The notes beneath the pieces were generated by a model, which searched no databases, was not told the DNA's origin, and saw nothing but the letters and a program-made list of their open reading frames with translations. The position numbers and the translations under genes are program-made. Source: Mariprofundus sp. (GTDB lineage: Bacteria; Pseudomonadota; Zetaproteobacteria; Mariprofundales; Mariprofundaceae). Taken from it: 64,000 nt of DNA. How positions within the stretch are numbered: position 1 is the stretch's first letter; every line of letters starts with the position of its first letter. Below are positions 52,741 to 62,460 of this stretch, one piece after another. The stretch lies in the NCBI GenBank assembly GCA_021772775.1, contig JAJFLH010000035.1, positions 186,001 through 250,000 on the forward strand, written 5' to 3'.

Positions 52741-54417
52741 CTATTTTCCTACTGACGGAGGTAATAAAGGCTTATTAACAAATACGCTGTTCAATATTGA
52801 AAGCTTACTGATTAGAAGAATTGGAATGGCGTGAATACAAGCGAAATTTAAATGCTCAGCCATCGCTGTATACTCTTTCAATCCAGGTAAGGTTACAGCT
52901 ACAGCAAACCAAGAGATCAAGATCAGTAATATTTCGAAGGAATGCATACTCAACCGCTCTCTCGCATGCCCAACAAAAAGACTAATGATCAACCACAATA
53001 GCGTAACAGAAGTTATTACTGTCCAATAGATATCCCACACATTATTTTTCAACAGCATATCGTAAATAAACAACATCGCCAAAATAATCAGATAGAACAT
53101 CCCATACAACATCGCAACGATACGCTTGTTATAGTGTCTAAACACGATCAACAAAAACAATCCAATGATTGGCAGCAAACATAATCGCCAATCCTGCAAA
53201 ACAACAAGCGGAAACAGGAATGACAACATAACTATGTTAGGAACTACTCTGCCAAATGCAAACCATACACGATAAGTCCTTTGAAATTGCCTCTTTTCAA
53301 ACCTTTTAAGGACAGTACTCAGCTTCCAAATATTGGAGACCATACTCCAAGGGTTATCTCTTAATTGTGCCAAGCCCCTGTAAAGCAGAAAAGCCATCAG
53401 GATAGCCGCTGTAAATTGCCAGGCATCCGGAAGATTCAGCTTCAAAAATAACAGCCCCAGAAAACCGTATAAAAACATCAAAGCATACAGTATCGACACA
53501 GCCTGGTTTTGGCTTAATCCAACCTCAATCAAGCGATGATGCAGATGCGTTTGATCTGGTGAGAATGGACTCTTCCCCTGTAAAATTCGCCCTCCCATAA
53601 CAATCAACGTGTCGAGAAGTGGCACTGCTAAAATCAAAGCCGCTGTCATAGGGGTAGGTTGAAAGCCTGTATTGGAATCAACAACACTTAATGCCAGAAC
53701 TCCACAGGTATAGCCAATCATCAGGCTTCCGACGTCCCCCATGAACAGACGAGCAGGGAAGGAGTTATAGGCCAAAAAACCTGTTAGTGAACCAGCTAGG
53801 GCTGCAGCAATGATAAGAGATGCATGGTTACCTGTTTTAAACGCTAGCAGAGCAAAGAAAAGTGAAGCAATAACCGCCATTCCACCAGCCAAACCATCTA
53901 GACCATCACTTAGGTTCATCGCATTGATAAGCCCTACCACACAAAATATTGTAATTATATAAGAGAGTGAGCCAAAGGAAATATCTCCCAGACCAAACAG
54001 GTCACCTACACCACTTAACTCAACACCTGAGATAGTGACAAAAACAGCAACGGCTATAATCTCACCCACAAATTTAATGCGATGTGACATTGGGTTGATA
54101 TCATCAAGCAGACCGGTTATCAAAATAACTATCAACCCCAATAAAAAACCAACCATAAATCTGTCAAATGATACAAAAAAGGACATCGCAAATAACATAG
54201 CCAGACAAATTCCAATACCACCTAATCGTGGTGTTGCAACTTTATGCACAGAGCGATGGTTTGGTTCATCAACCGCACCCAGCTTATGGGCCACAAACAT
54301 AGAGAGTGGAGTCAACATAATTGAAAACACCAGTGCCAGCGCCAAGACCAACCATGATGTAGATATAGCTTCTAAGTAGAGCCCTATAACAAACCATGAT
54401 GTATTCATAATTTCCAT
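52741..54417 (-). CDS. MraY/WecA-like polyprenyl-phosphate sugar-1-phosphate transferase
   Basis: 558 residues, longer than WecA (about 350). Conserved motifs: HKVATPRLGGIGICLA, GLLDDINPMSHRIKF with the D-D pair, NAMNLSDGLDGLAGG, FMGDVGSLMIGY and DQTHLHHRLI. The last 200 residues are additional membrane helices of unknown role. It transfers a sugar-1-phosphate to undecaprenyl phosphate and starts the repeat unit. No strong ribosome site is apparent; the start may be at 54417 or 54408. Last gene of the minus-strand cluster with VanZ-like upstream. Confidence 0.92.
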   Translation of the reverse strand: MEIMNTSWFVIGLYLEAISTSWLVLALALVFSIMLTPLSMFVAHKLGAVDEPNHRSVHKVATPRLGGIGICLAMLFAMSFFVSFDRFMVGFLLGLIVILITGLLDDINPMSHRIKFVGEIIAVAVFVTISGVELSGVGDLFGLGDISFGSLSYIITIFCVVGLINAMNLSDGLDGLAGGMAVIASLFFALLAFKTGNHASLIIAAALAGSLTGFLAYNSFPARLFMGDVGSLMIGYTCGVLALSVVDSNTGFQPTPMTAALILAVPLLDTLIVMGGRILQGKSPFSPDQTHLHHRLIEVGLSQNQAVSILYALMFLYGFLGLLFLKLNLPDAWQFTAAILMAFLLYRGLAQLRDNPWSMVSNIWKLSTVLKRFEKRQFQRTYRVWFAFGRVVPNIVMLSFLFPLVVLQDWRLCLLPIIGLFLLIVFRHYNKRIVAMLYGMFYLIILAMLFIYDMLLKNNVWDIYWTVITSVTLLWLIISLFVGHARERLSMHSFEILLILISWFAVAVTLPGLKEYTAMAEHLNFACIHAIPILLISKLSILNSVFVNKPLLPPSVGK

Positions 54418-54597
54418 GTTGTTAAATTACCTACCCCGACTGAAAAGTTTATATTATTCTAGACTAAATTTCTAAATACGTAAAACAGAGTCATTTTCAA
54501 TGTGAAAAGAAGTTGTTAAGATACAAACAGAAGAGGCAGGAGCAGTAAACAACTTACATTGAAGGATCCACTGTAGTCATTCAGATTAGAGTTTACA

Positions 54598-55011
54598 TTA
54601 ACGCCATCGCGAACAAACCATCCTACAGCCGTTCACGCATATCCCCCCTATCAACACGCCCACCATATCCACTATAAAATCACTCATCCGCGGTGTACGG
54701 CCTGGCACCCAAAACTGTACAATCTCACTGGCCATCGCAAAAAAGGCTACTCCTATAAACAGCTTTAACCACGAAGTGCCCTGCAAAACCAATAGCAGCA
54801 CTGCACCCAGAAACGAAAATAGCAGGAGATGCACAAGATCAATCAATGGCCAAAGGCCCTCAATCCAATTAAGTGGCTGCCCGATCCAATGATATTCCGA
54901 CCGCAACCAGGCTAAGGAGGTGTTCGGAAGCATAATTCCGACAATAATTAGAGTGCAAACAGACAGTAAGGCAACCCATCTGATCGCTGTTGCTACATCA
55001 TTTCTCAACAC
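54598..55011 (-). CDS. VanZ-like membrane protein
   Basis: 137 residues. Three to four membrane helices (WVALLSVCTLIIVGIMLPNT, LLLFSFLGAVLLLVLQ, FIGVAFFAMASEIVQF) and the VanZ-like patterns IDLVHLLLFSFLGA and SEIVQFWVPGRTPRMSDFIVD near the end. VanZ-like genes occur often in exopolysaccharide clusters, where their role is not known. Confidence 0.85.
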   Translation of the reverse strand: MLRNDVATAIRWVALLSVCTLIIVGIMLPNTSLAWLRSEYHWIGQPLNWIEGLWPLIDLVHLLLFSFLGAVLLLVLQGTSWLKLFIGVAFFAMASEIVQFWVPGRTPRMSDFIVDMVGVLIGGICVNGCRMVCSRWR

Positions 55012-55036
55012 CAGTCAGTTATCATCTTGTATTCCG

Positions 55037-56146
55037 TCAATCAATGCTATGAAGCGTATTCAGGTAAGCATCAATGACCAAACTCTCATCAAATTCCCGG
55101 ATCACTTTTTTCCTACTTTGACTACCCATTAGAGTACGCTGCTCCTCTGTGAGATCCAGTAACAACTGCATCTTTCCCGCCAGATCTGCAGCATTTTGCA
55201 CTTCGCATAGATAACCATTTACTTCATCATCAATCACATCTCGACAACCCGGTACATCGGTGGCGATTAATGGACGGGCCATACTCCCCCCCTCGATCAG
55301 CGTACGTGGCAACCCTTCGCGATAAGAAGGTAACACCACACAATCGGCCTCTTGCATAAAAGACTTCACATCATCGCTCTCGCCAAGGTATTCAATCACC
55401 CCTTCGTCTACCCACTGCTGCATCTGCTCACGCGAAACAGCCTGAGGATTAATCACATCTAGAAAACCGAGCAACTGGAAACGAGCTTCGGGGTATTGCT
55501 GCTTCAACAGACGAGCAGCCTCGACAAACTCTCCCACGCCCTTATCCCAAAGCATTCGGGCCACAAGTAAGAAAATGCCCCCCTGCCCTTTTTCGCTCAC
55601 ATCGCCAGGTGCATAAAGTTCAGTATTGATTCCTGAGCCTGGTATACGTTGCACCTTTTTCTCATTAACCAGTCCTAGCTCAACAAACAGATGCAGATCA
55701 TCATTATTCTGAAAAAATACCCGCTGTGGAAAATAGAGTGCCACTCTATAGAGCACCTTGATGATGCGCGTAATAAAACTTTGTCTAATAAAGACATTCC
55801 CCAATCCCGAGATATTGGGAATTACTGAAATAGACATCAGACCAGCGACCAGAGAGACATAGATATTTGGTTTCGGTGTGTAGGTAAGAATCACATCCGG
55901 CTTCTCACTCCTGAATAAGCGATACAAACGAAACATCAGGAACAGATCTGTAACTGGATTAGTTCCCTTGTTGTCCATAGGTAACGCAATAAATCGGAAA
56001 CCAACCCTCTCAATACGTTCGCTGTAGGCATCAGGCGGTGCAGCTGCAATCACCTCATATCCCTCATCACACAGCCGTGACATCAAGGGCCTACGAAAAT
56101 TAAATAGGTTCCAACTGGTATTGGATATAATAATTAATTTAGGCAT
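55037..56146 (-). CDS. glycosyltransferase, GT4 family
   Basis: 369 residues from the ATG at 56146 (MPKLIIISNTSWNLFNF, the usual N-terminus of this subfamily); a GTG at 56164 is possible. GT-B pattern with N-terminal NFRRPLMSRL, LTYTPKPNIYVSLV, and C-terminal VARMLWDKGVGEFVEAARLL, DVVVLPSYREGLPRTLIEG and GRPLIATDVPGCRDVID (here ARPLIATDVPGC). Likely adds a hexose or amino sugar to the lipid-linked unit. Member of the minus-strand cluster. Confidence 0.9.
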   Translation of the reverse strand: MPKLIIISNTSWNLFNFRRPLMSRLCDEGYEVIAAAPPDAYSERIERVGFRFIALPMDNKGTNPVTDLFLMFRLYRLFRSEKPDVILTYTPKPNIYVSLVAGLMSISVIPNISGLGNVFIRQSFITRIIKVLYRVALYFPQRVFFQNNDDLHLFVELGLVNEKKVQRIPGSGINTELYAPGDVSEKGQGGIFLLVARMLWDKGVGEFVEAARLLKQQYPEARFQLLGFLDVINPQAVSREQMQQWVDEGVIEYLGESDDVKSFMQEADCVVLPSYREGLPRTLIEGGSMARPLIATDVPGCRDVIDDEVNGYLCEVQNAADLAGKMQLLLDLTEEQRTLMGSQSRKKVIREFDESLVIDAYLNTLHSID

Positions 56147-56196
56147 ATGTGACTGGTTGGTCACAAATCACTAATAACAAGTCACTGCTCCCCCTC

Positions 56197-57291
56197 TCAT
56201 TGAAATATCGCACTTTGATATGGTAGCCAGTATTTTGCATGGGCACCAAATGTGAGCCAGACAAAGAGAACTGCGGCGTGATAAAATACGATCATCATAC
56301 CCAAGTTGGACTTATTCATCACCAGAGGTAGATGCGCCCATACATATAATTGCAGTGGGGCTAGATAGAGTGCCATGCGATCTACTGCAGTTGATGCAAT
56401 AGCTAGCATCGGTAAACATGCTAAACATGCCCAGGCAAGTGGTATCCAATGTGCATCGAGTGTAATCGCAGATGATGAAGGCTTCCCCCTCCCTGTATTC
56501 GCATGGCCGTGCTCACTGCTCACCGCCAAACTACTCCACTTCCGGTATATGATGAAAAAAATGGCTGCCGGCAGTACATTCATCATCACCCGAATCATTG
56601 CACCAGAAGACTGCATCTGTGCATCCACATAGTTTAAAATCAGATTATCATAATAATCAGCCATAAATGCATTCATCGCTAGGTAGGCAACCACCAAACC
56701 AACAGATACGCGCACCAATGAGAAACGGTTCGGACCTGAAAAAACCCCCAGTAAAATTAGCACTACAGCAGTTTTATGAAACAGAGCTCCACAAATGATG
56801 AACGCATAAAAGCGCCAGTTTTCTTTTCTGGCTAAAGCATTCAGTGCCAAAAATTCAAATCCAAGTGCTACTGCCTGACGTGTATATCCCATCGCCACAA
56901 CCACGAGCAAATAGGGCACCGCAACTACCATACCTATCCATGGGTTGGGCAGACGCAATGAAAATGCAGTAACCCCAGCCATAAAAATAGCACCGCAGAC
57001 TAAGTTTACGCCATAAATACCCCAACCAATCTGATTCATTATCCAGCTCAACGTTGTATAACCGGCATCATGGCCTATTTTTAGCGCATCCTCAAAAGAG
57101 TAATAATGCAGTATATGAAATTGACGCAGATAATTATTCCAGTCACCACCGACATGAAAGCGAAAGCCGATCATCAACGCAGCAAAAAATGCAAACAGTA
57201 GCACCGGAACTGTTTTTACCTGCTGTCGTGAGTTTGTAGATGCTATTACTGCCATAGCTGGTATCAGAAACAAAAACCAATAAGGAATCAT
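56197..57291 (-). CDS. EpsG-like polysaccharide polymerase
   Basis: 364 residues with about nine membrane helices. EpsG family: YWFLFLIPAMAVIAS, FRFHVGGDWNNYLRQFH, then DAGYTTLSWIMNQIGWGIYG and YTRQAVALGFEFLALNAL. EpsG proteins act as Wzy-like polymerases. Its presence beside a Wzy/ligase-type gene suggests two enzymes, one polymerising and one ligating. Confidence 0.88.
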   Translation of the reverse strand: MIPYWFLFLIPAMAVIASTNSRQQVKTVPVLLFAFFAALMIGFRFHVGGDWNNYLRQFHILHYYSFEDALKIGHDAGYTTLSWIMNQIGWGIYGVNLVCGAIFMAGVTAFSLRLPNPWIGMVVAVPYLLVVVAMGYTRQAVALGFEFLALNALARKENWRFYAFIICGALFHKTAVVLILLGVFSGPNRFSLVRVSVGLVVAYLAMNAFMADYYDNLILNYVDAQMQSSGAMIRVMMNVLPAAIFFIIYRKWSSLAVSSEHGHANTGRGKPSSSAITLDAHWIPLAWACLACLPMLAIASTAVDRMALYLAPLQLYVWAHLPLVMNKSNLGMMIVFYHAAVLFVWLTFGAHAKYWLPYQSAIFQ

Positions 57292-57499
57292 TTCAGGAAG
57301 CTACAGGGAGCAAGGAAAAAGGGGAAAGGTTCAAGAACCAATGACTCATTGTCATAACATAGCGATAGCAATTTCAAAAATTTCTCTCATATTAATTCTC
57401 GATTTTCCTCTGCGTTACTTTGCGACAAGGTGAATGCCGCTATGCGGCAGAGAATGTGCCCCGAGGTACCTCTACGGTAAATGCCTTTGTCTAAGGGGT

Positions 57500-59611
57500 T
57501 CATTGCTCTTCCAGCCACGCTTGAAACATCAAAACACCCCACAATTTAAATTGTCTATTCTCTCCACTCAGGTGTTGCTGCCATACCTGCCTGACCACCG
57601 CTGCATTGAAAAAGCCTTCTTGCTCTAACCGAGATTCATCCAGCAGTGCTTCCGCCCAATCTCTGAGTGGCCCACGCAACCAAACATCCACAGGCAAACC
57701 AAACCCCTGTTTGGGACGATCCATCATCAATTGCGGCACATGTTTGTACAGTAATTGACGCAATAACCACTTACCCTGTCCATTTCGAATTTTCATATGC
57801 AGAGGCAAAGCCCATGCCAGTTCTACAACCCTATGATCAAGCATAGGTACTCTAGTCTCTAAACTTACCCCCATAGCCGCTCGATCTACCTTGCAGAGTA
57901 TGTCATCAGGCAAATAGGTTAAACCGTCCATCAACATCATTTGATGCTCAATCTCTAGCAGACCCTCATTCTGCCAAGAAGGTGAATTGTCGTCAGGCAA
58001 GAGAGACTCCCCTGGGGGACTGCCAACTGGCGACTGCTGACCCGCGCCAATCACAACACTGGCCGGATCAAACCACTGCGACACCAAACGTTTGTACAGA
58101 TCAGATTCATCTTTTGCATTCAGCAGCCCGGCAAGTTTATGCACTTTCTCACCCATCTGAACTGTTTGAAAACGTGAGGGCAGATACGATCCACAGCGTG
58201 AATTAAAAGCGTCCCAGGCACTAGGAGAAATTGAGCACATGGCAGAACCAATGCCTTGACGAACACTCGTAGGCACCCAACCAGTCTTCTGACGTATTGT
58301 TCGACTCCAAGTGTGCCGATTATACCCACCAAACAACTCATCACCCCCATCACCTGAAAGCGCTACAGTCACGTCTTGACGCGCCATCTGCGCGACCAGA
58401 AAGGTCGGAATCTGAGATGAATCAGCAAACGGTTCATCATAGAGAGATGGCAGTTGTGGAATCACATCCAGCGCATCCTGCGGAGACAGATACAGCTCGG
58501 TGTGCTCAGTGCCAAGGTGTTTTGCCACACTCTTGGCATGCACCGCCTCATTATAGTCAGACTCATCAAAGCCAATCGTAAATGTTTTTATCGGTCTATC
58601 TGAATGCTCCTGCATCAGTGCCGCCACAACAGAAGAATCAATCCCGCCAGACAAAAAGGCACCAAGCGGAACATCTGCCAGCTGCTGCCCTTTTATGGCA
58701 TCACCAAGCGTTGATTCGAGCAGATCGATAGCCTCGTCGTCATTGCCTGCAAACGGCTCAGCCTGCCCTCGTTCAGCCACCTCAGCCAATGACCAGTAGG
58801 GTATGGGCTGTGATTGGTGATTAGTAATTGGTAACTTATCTCTACCACATTGAATCTGGAGAAAAGTGCCCGAAGGGAGCTTGTGGATGCCCTGATATAT
58901 AGAATAAGGCGTTGGGATATAGTTATATCGAAGGAGCAGTGTCAGTGCTCCTCTATCGACATCTCCGATGAAATCTGGATGCGCTTTCAGTGCCTTCAGT
59001 TCAGAGCCAAAAATAAAGGTATCAGCCAGCCAACCATAATAGAGAGGCTTCTCACCCATGTGATCTCGGGCAAGGGTCAACATCTGCTCTTCACGATCCC
59101 ACAACGCAATAGCGAACATGCCAACACATGCTTTCAGTGTCTTTTCAATGCCCCAGGCTGAAAATGCTGCCAACAACGTCTCAGTATCGGAGTGGCCGCG
59201 CCAATTAAACTGTGATTGGGAACTAGTGATTGATGATTGGTCGCGTGAAACCGCTAACTGCCGAGAAGGTGAATTGTCGTCAGGCAAGAGAGACTCCCCT
59301 AGAGGACTGCAAACTGCAAACTGCAAATTTTCTTTTTCCAACTGCTGTCTGATCTCCAAATGATTATAAATCTCACCATTGAAGACGATGACATATCGCC
59401 CGCATACTGAATGCATCGGTTGATGCCCTGCTGGTGACAGATCGAGAATAGATAACCGACGATGAGCTACCGCAATGCCGCTCGACTCATCAACCCATGC
59501 ACCACCATCATCCGGCCCGCGATGTAGCAGCACATCGCTCATAGCACGTACTATCTTTTCCAGCGACTGATTGCAGCTACCCGACTCGATGAATCCCGTA
59601 ATTCCACACAT
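57500..59611 (-). CDS. asnB: AsnB-type asparagine synthase/amidotransferase with repeat insertions
   Basis: 703 residues from ATG at 59611, giving Met-Cys2-Gly-Ile with the glutaminase nucleophile. GATase: RGPDDGGAWV, VFNGEIYNHLE; synthetase: SGGIDSS at 321-327, TIGFDESDYNEAVHA, ALSGDGGDELFGGYNRH. Three in-frame insertions relative to family members: about 98-136, 257-268 and 527-549; the first and third encode the same GESLLPDDNSPS. Located in loops, so activity may remain. In exopolysaccharide clusters this family aminates sugars or amino acid groups. Confidence 0.92.
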   Translation of the reverse strand: MCGITGFIESGSCNQSLEKIVRAMSDVLLHRGPDDGGAWVDESSGIAVAHRRLSILDLSPAGHQPMHSVCGRYVIVFNGEIYNHLEIRQQLEKENLQFAVCSPLGESLLPDDNSPSRQLAVSRDQSSITSSQSQFNWRGHSDTETLLAAFSAWGIEKTLKACVGMFAIALWDREEQMLTLARDHMGEKPLYYGWLADTFIFGSELKALKAHPDFIGDVDRGALTLLLRYNYIPTPYSIYQGIHKLPSGTFLQIQCGRDKLPITNHQSQPIPYWSLAEVAERGQAEPFAGNDDEAIDLLESTLGDAIKGQQLADVPLGAFLSGGIDSSVVAALMQEHSDRPIKTFTIGFDESDYNEAVHAKSVAKHLGTEHTELYLSPQDALDVIPQLPSLYDEPFADSSQIPTFLVAQMARQDVTVALSGDGGDELFGGYNRHTWSRTIRQKTGWVPTSVRQGIGSAMCSISPSAWDAFNSRCGSYLPSRFQTVQMGEKVHKLAGLLNAKDESDLYKRLVSQWFDPASVVIGAGQQSPVGSPPGESLLPDDNSPSWQNEGLLEIEHQMMLMDGLTYLPDDILCKVDRAAMGVSLETRVPMLDHRVVELAWALPLHMKIRNGQGKWLLRQLLYKHVPQLMMDRPKQGFGLPVDVWLRGPLRDWAEALLDESRLEQEGFFNAAVVRQVWQQHLSGENRQFKLWGVLMFQAWLEEQ
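57978..58013. repeat. dispersed in-frame repeat, copy 1 in asnB
   Basis: A 36-base sequence identical to 59265-59300, same orientation. It encodes GESLLPDDNSPS in the synthetase domain. The flanks also resemble each other for about 20 bases each side (runs of CTGC/CAACTG). Confidence 0.92.
59265..59300. repeat. dispersed in-frame repeat, copy 2 in asnB
   Basis: Identical to 57978-58013. It is followed by CTGCAAACTGCAAACTGCAAA and preceded by a GTGATTGGGAACTAGTGATT type of stretch at 59208-59237, similar to the one at 58810-58835 in the same gene. Confidence 0.92.
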
Positions 59612-59612
59612 G

Positions 59613-60683
59613 CTATACAACCATCGATTTGAATAATTTGATAAGTTTAGGGGCTGCTACTTGTAGACAGTATCTCTCTTCCACCTTGCTTTGACCAGAA
59701 ACACCCATTCTCTTTCTCAGCTCAACATCAGAAATCATGGTTTCTACTGCCTGCTTCCAACCACTCTGAGTGGACGCGAGAAAACCATTCTCTCCATGTT
59801 CGACAATCTCCGAGTTTACGCCCACAGGTGAAGCAATAACCGGCAAACCACAAGCCATGTATTGGATCAACTTGAATCCACACTTGCCACGCGCCCACGC
59901 TTCATCAGGTAGTGGCATGATCCCAACATCAAATCTGCATATCTGAGCCACTTCACTTTCTTCTCTCCAGGGAACCACCTCTACATCGACACCCACCAGT
60001 TCCACAGGACCTGAACCAATCAGACGCAACTTTGCATTGCCATCACTACACACCTCTGCCAATGCGGGTGCAATTGATTGAAGATACTTTGCCGTTGAAG
60101 GAGAACCAACCCAACCGATCGTGAATGTATTGCACTCTCTACCCTTCTCGGAAGCAGAAAGCAGATAACGATCAAGATTGATAACCGTCGGTATAATCTC
60201 CACCCGCCTTGCTCCTGCCCTACGCGCGTAATCAGCTAGATACGCATTACCTGCCACTACTGCTTCGGACAACCTCATAACCGTCGATATTTTTCCACTC
60301 AGAAACTTGCGAATTATTGGATTACGATGATGGTCATACTGGTGAAACAACGCATCGTCATAATCGACAATATAGCGAATGTTGAACCAACCAAGCATCC
60401 GCTCTAATAGAGCGGGAAAATAGGGAAGCAACTCATATTCAATAACAAGCAGGTCATACTTATTCGCACTTAGTAAAATTCGAATACGGCGAAGAAAAGC
60501 ATAGACAACATCCATCTTCGAACCACTTCCGTGCTGATAGCGATTAGCAAGATACAAGTCATCAAACAATGGCGATACTTCACTAGTCATGCCTGCCTGC
60601 TCCAGCAAGGGCAAGTATTGATAACTGCGGTAGCGACTACTTGCCCCACTTCGCGCATATTTTGTTAAGAACAAAATTTTCAT
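59613..60683 (-). CDS. glycosyltransferase, GT4-like
   Basis: 356 residues from the ATG at 60683 (MKILFLTKYARSGASSRYRS). GT-B layout: N-terminal ILLSANKYDLLVIEYELLPY; C-terminal TIGWVGSPSTAKYLQ, DVGIMPLPDEAWARGKCGFK and QYMACGLPVIASPVGVNSEI. The stop lies one codon before the asnB start, so the genes are coupled. It adds a sugar in the polysaccharide pathway; donor not predictable. Confidence 0.9.
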   Translation of the reverse strand: MKILFLTKYARSGASSRYRSYQYLPLLEQAGMTSEVSPLFDDLYLANRYQHGSGSKMDVVYAFLRRIRILLSANKYDLLVIEYELLPYFPALLERMLGWFNIRYIVDYDDALFHQYDHHRNPIIRKFLSGKISTVMRLSEAVVAGNAYLADYARRAGARRVEIIPTVINLDRYLLSASEKGRECNTFTIGWVGSPSTAKYLQSIAPALAEVCSDGNAKLRLIGSGPVELVGVDVEVVPWREESEVAQICRFDVGIMPLPDEAWARGKCGFKLIQYMACGLPVIASPVGVNSEIVEHGENGFLASTQSGWKQAVETMISDVELRKRMGVSGQSKVEERYCLQVAAPKLIKLFKSMVV

Positions 60684-60782
60684 AGGCTCGCCAGAAGGCT
60701 TAATCTTTCCACTCAAACAGTAGTATCCAACTTATCGTTATAAAAAACATTAGTTATATCATCAGGATTCATTGCATCCTCT

Positions 60783-61607
60783 TTAGAAAACACATTTTGC
60801 TGTTGCCTTAATCGCCTTTGCATACTCGCCTCTGGAGCGCCAGCAAAGAAAAAGAATAGTTGCCACTTTTAATTTCATATAAAGCTTATCAAATAAAGAT
60901 GCACCTTGAATACCCTTGACACTTTCTAGTAAGGTTAAATAGCCTTCTTCCAAACCTTCAAAATTTGCCATGGCAGAGCTGTCGCTTTTCCGATAGAGAT
61001 AAACTATCTCATTTACATACGCATATTCGACATCGCATCTATCGGCTATTTCAATATAGAAACGAAGATCCTCAGCATGTGACATGCCGTCAGCAAACCT
61101 TATACCTCCCAATCTCGAGCTACGTAGCATATATGATGGCCCAAAAAAGGTACGGTCATCAAGCTTAAGTAGCCTTGGTAACAACTTGCCAGTGTAATAC
61201 GGCCGATAGCAACGCTGCTCATCATGCATAGAAGCATCTCGAACACTGATGATGCCATCTACAACATCTACTTCCGGGTTCTCCTGCAGAAAAAGGCCCC
61301 GAGCTTCCAAGCCCTTAGATGGCAAAACATCATCTGCATCGAGAAAAGTGATATACTCTCCTTTCTTCAACTCTAACCCTACATTTCGTGCAGAACTAAC
61401 CCCTCTGTTCGACTGATGAATCACATGAATGCGTGAGTCATCAAGCTTCTCTAGAAGGCTTTTTGTGCCATCCGTGCTGCCATCATTAATAATGATCAAC
61501 TCCCAGTTACTCCAACTCTGTGCTATACAGGATTGGACAGCTTCATTTACATAAGCTACAGCATTGTAAACTGGCATAATTATAGTGATAAGTGGTTCAG
61601 TTCGCAT
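60783..61607 (-). CDS. glycosyltransferase, GT2 family
   Basis: 274 residues. GT-A pattern: ITIIMPVYNAVAYVNEAVQS, LIIINDGSTDGTKSLLE, NRGVSSARNVGLELKKGEYI, FLDADDVLP with the D-x-D, then HAEDLRFYIEIAD as the acceptor-side E-D. Soluble, at the inner membrane face. Same direction as the cluster. Confidence 0.92.
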   Translation of the reverse strand: MRTEPLITIIMPVYNAVAYVNEAVQSCIAQSWSNWELIIINDGSTDGTKSLLEKLDDSRIHVIHQSNRGVSSARNVGLELKKGEYITFLDADDVLPSKGLEARGLFLQENPEVDVVDGIISVRDASMHDEQRCYRPYYTGKLLPRLLKLDDRTFFGPSYMLRSSRLGGIRFADGMSHAEDLRFYIEIADRCDVEYAYVNEIVYLYRKSDSSAMANFEGLEEGYLTLLESVKGIQGASLFDKLYMKLKVATILFLCWRSRGEYAKAIKATAKCVF

Positions 61608-61679
61608 ATAAACTGATAGTGCTTAACCGTATTAAAGTGTGCTTCTGAAAATAATAATCAAGATGGTAAAGCATATATG

Positions 61680-62357
61680 TCATGTAGCCTTACGCGCTTC
61701 AATGTATAGCGACTCGACTTTTCTTGATTCACTATCCACCAACAGATTATCGTCATCACCACACATAAACTTCTGTCTTTTTATATCAATATAGCCTGCC
61801 TCTTTCAACATTGCGGCAAACGTTTGGAAGTCATACGCAAAACGATGACCATGATCTCTGAAGACCCTATTAACTTCCATCATAGGGGTAGATCCATTTA
61901 ATACATCTTTTTGTGACATATATGGGAATGCTATGTCGTCAGAAACTTTCCCTTTTTGATAAAGGTCCAAATAAAGCTCAGCATCAGGAACAACAATTCG
62001 CAAAATACCTTCGGGTTTTAAAACCCGATATACATCACTAAGCACCTTTTTGCATGATTCGAATTCAATATGTTCAAGGCAATGTTCGGTATACACTCCC
62101 GTATAGGTGTCGCTTTTCAACTCAGGTAACCCATTGCTTATATCCCAGCAAACATGAATACCCGGCCTCCACTGATAATCCACATTGATGAATTGTTCAT
62201 ATATATTAGGGCCGCATCCAATATTCACATAATCCTTTTCAGGGAGTGAATTAATTTGTGCCCTGTTATTACGAATAAAGTAACTGTAAAAAAACTGCAC
62301 TTTAGTGTAATCACTTAAAGGCCTTCCTAGTGTAATTCTCGTATCCCTAAATTCCAT
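61680..62357 (-). CDS. SAM-dependent methyltransferase
   Basis: 225 residues. NIGCGPNIYEQFINVDYQWR is motif I, then CWDISNGLPELKSDTYTGVY, TEHCLEHIEFESCKKVLSDV and RVLKPEGILRIVVPDAELYL. The N-C-LEH pattern is typical of methyltransferases in surface polysaccharide clusters. Likely methylates a sugar; specificity unknown. Confidence 0.88.
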   Translation of the reverse strand: MEFRDTRITLGRPLSDYTKVQFFYSYFIRNNRAQINSLPEKDYVNIGCGPNIYEQFINVDYQWRPGIHVCWDISNGLPELKSDTYTGVYTEHCLEHIEFESCKKVLSDVYRVLKPEGILRIVVPDAELYLDLYQKGKVSDDIAFPYMSQKDVLNGSTPMMEVNRVFRDHGHRFAYDFQTFAAMLKEAGYIDIKRQKFMCGDDDNLLVDSESRKVESLYIEARKAT

Positions 62358-62460
62358 TCTATAACTCCCAATAAGTCCTAACCTACAAAACTTCTATACT
62401 TACATTTTCTAATATATCTACAAATTTGGAGACTAGTTGCATCTGTCTGTCGGCAGTTTA

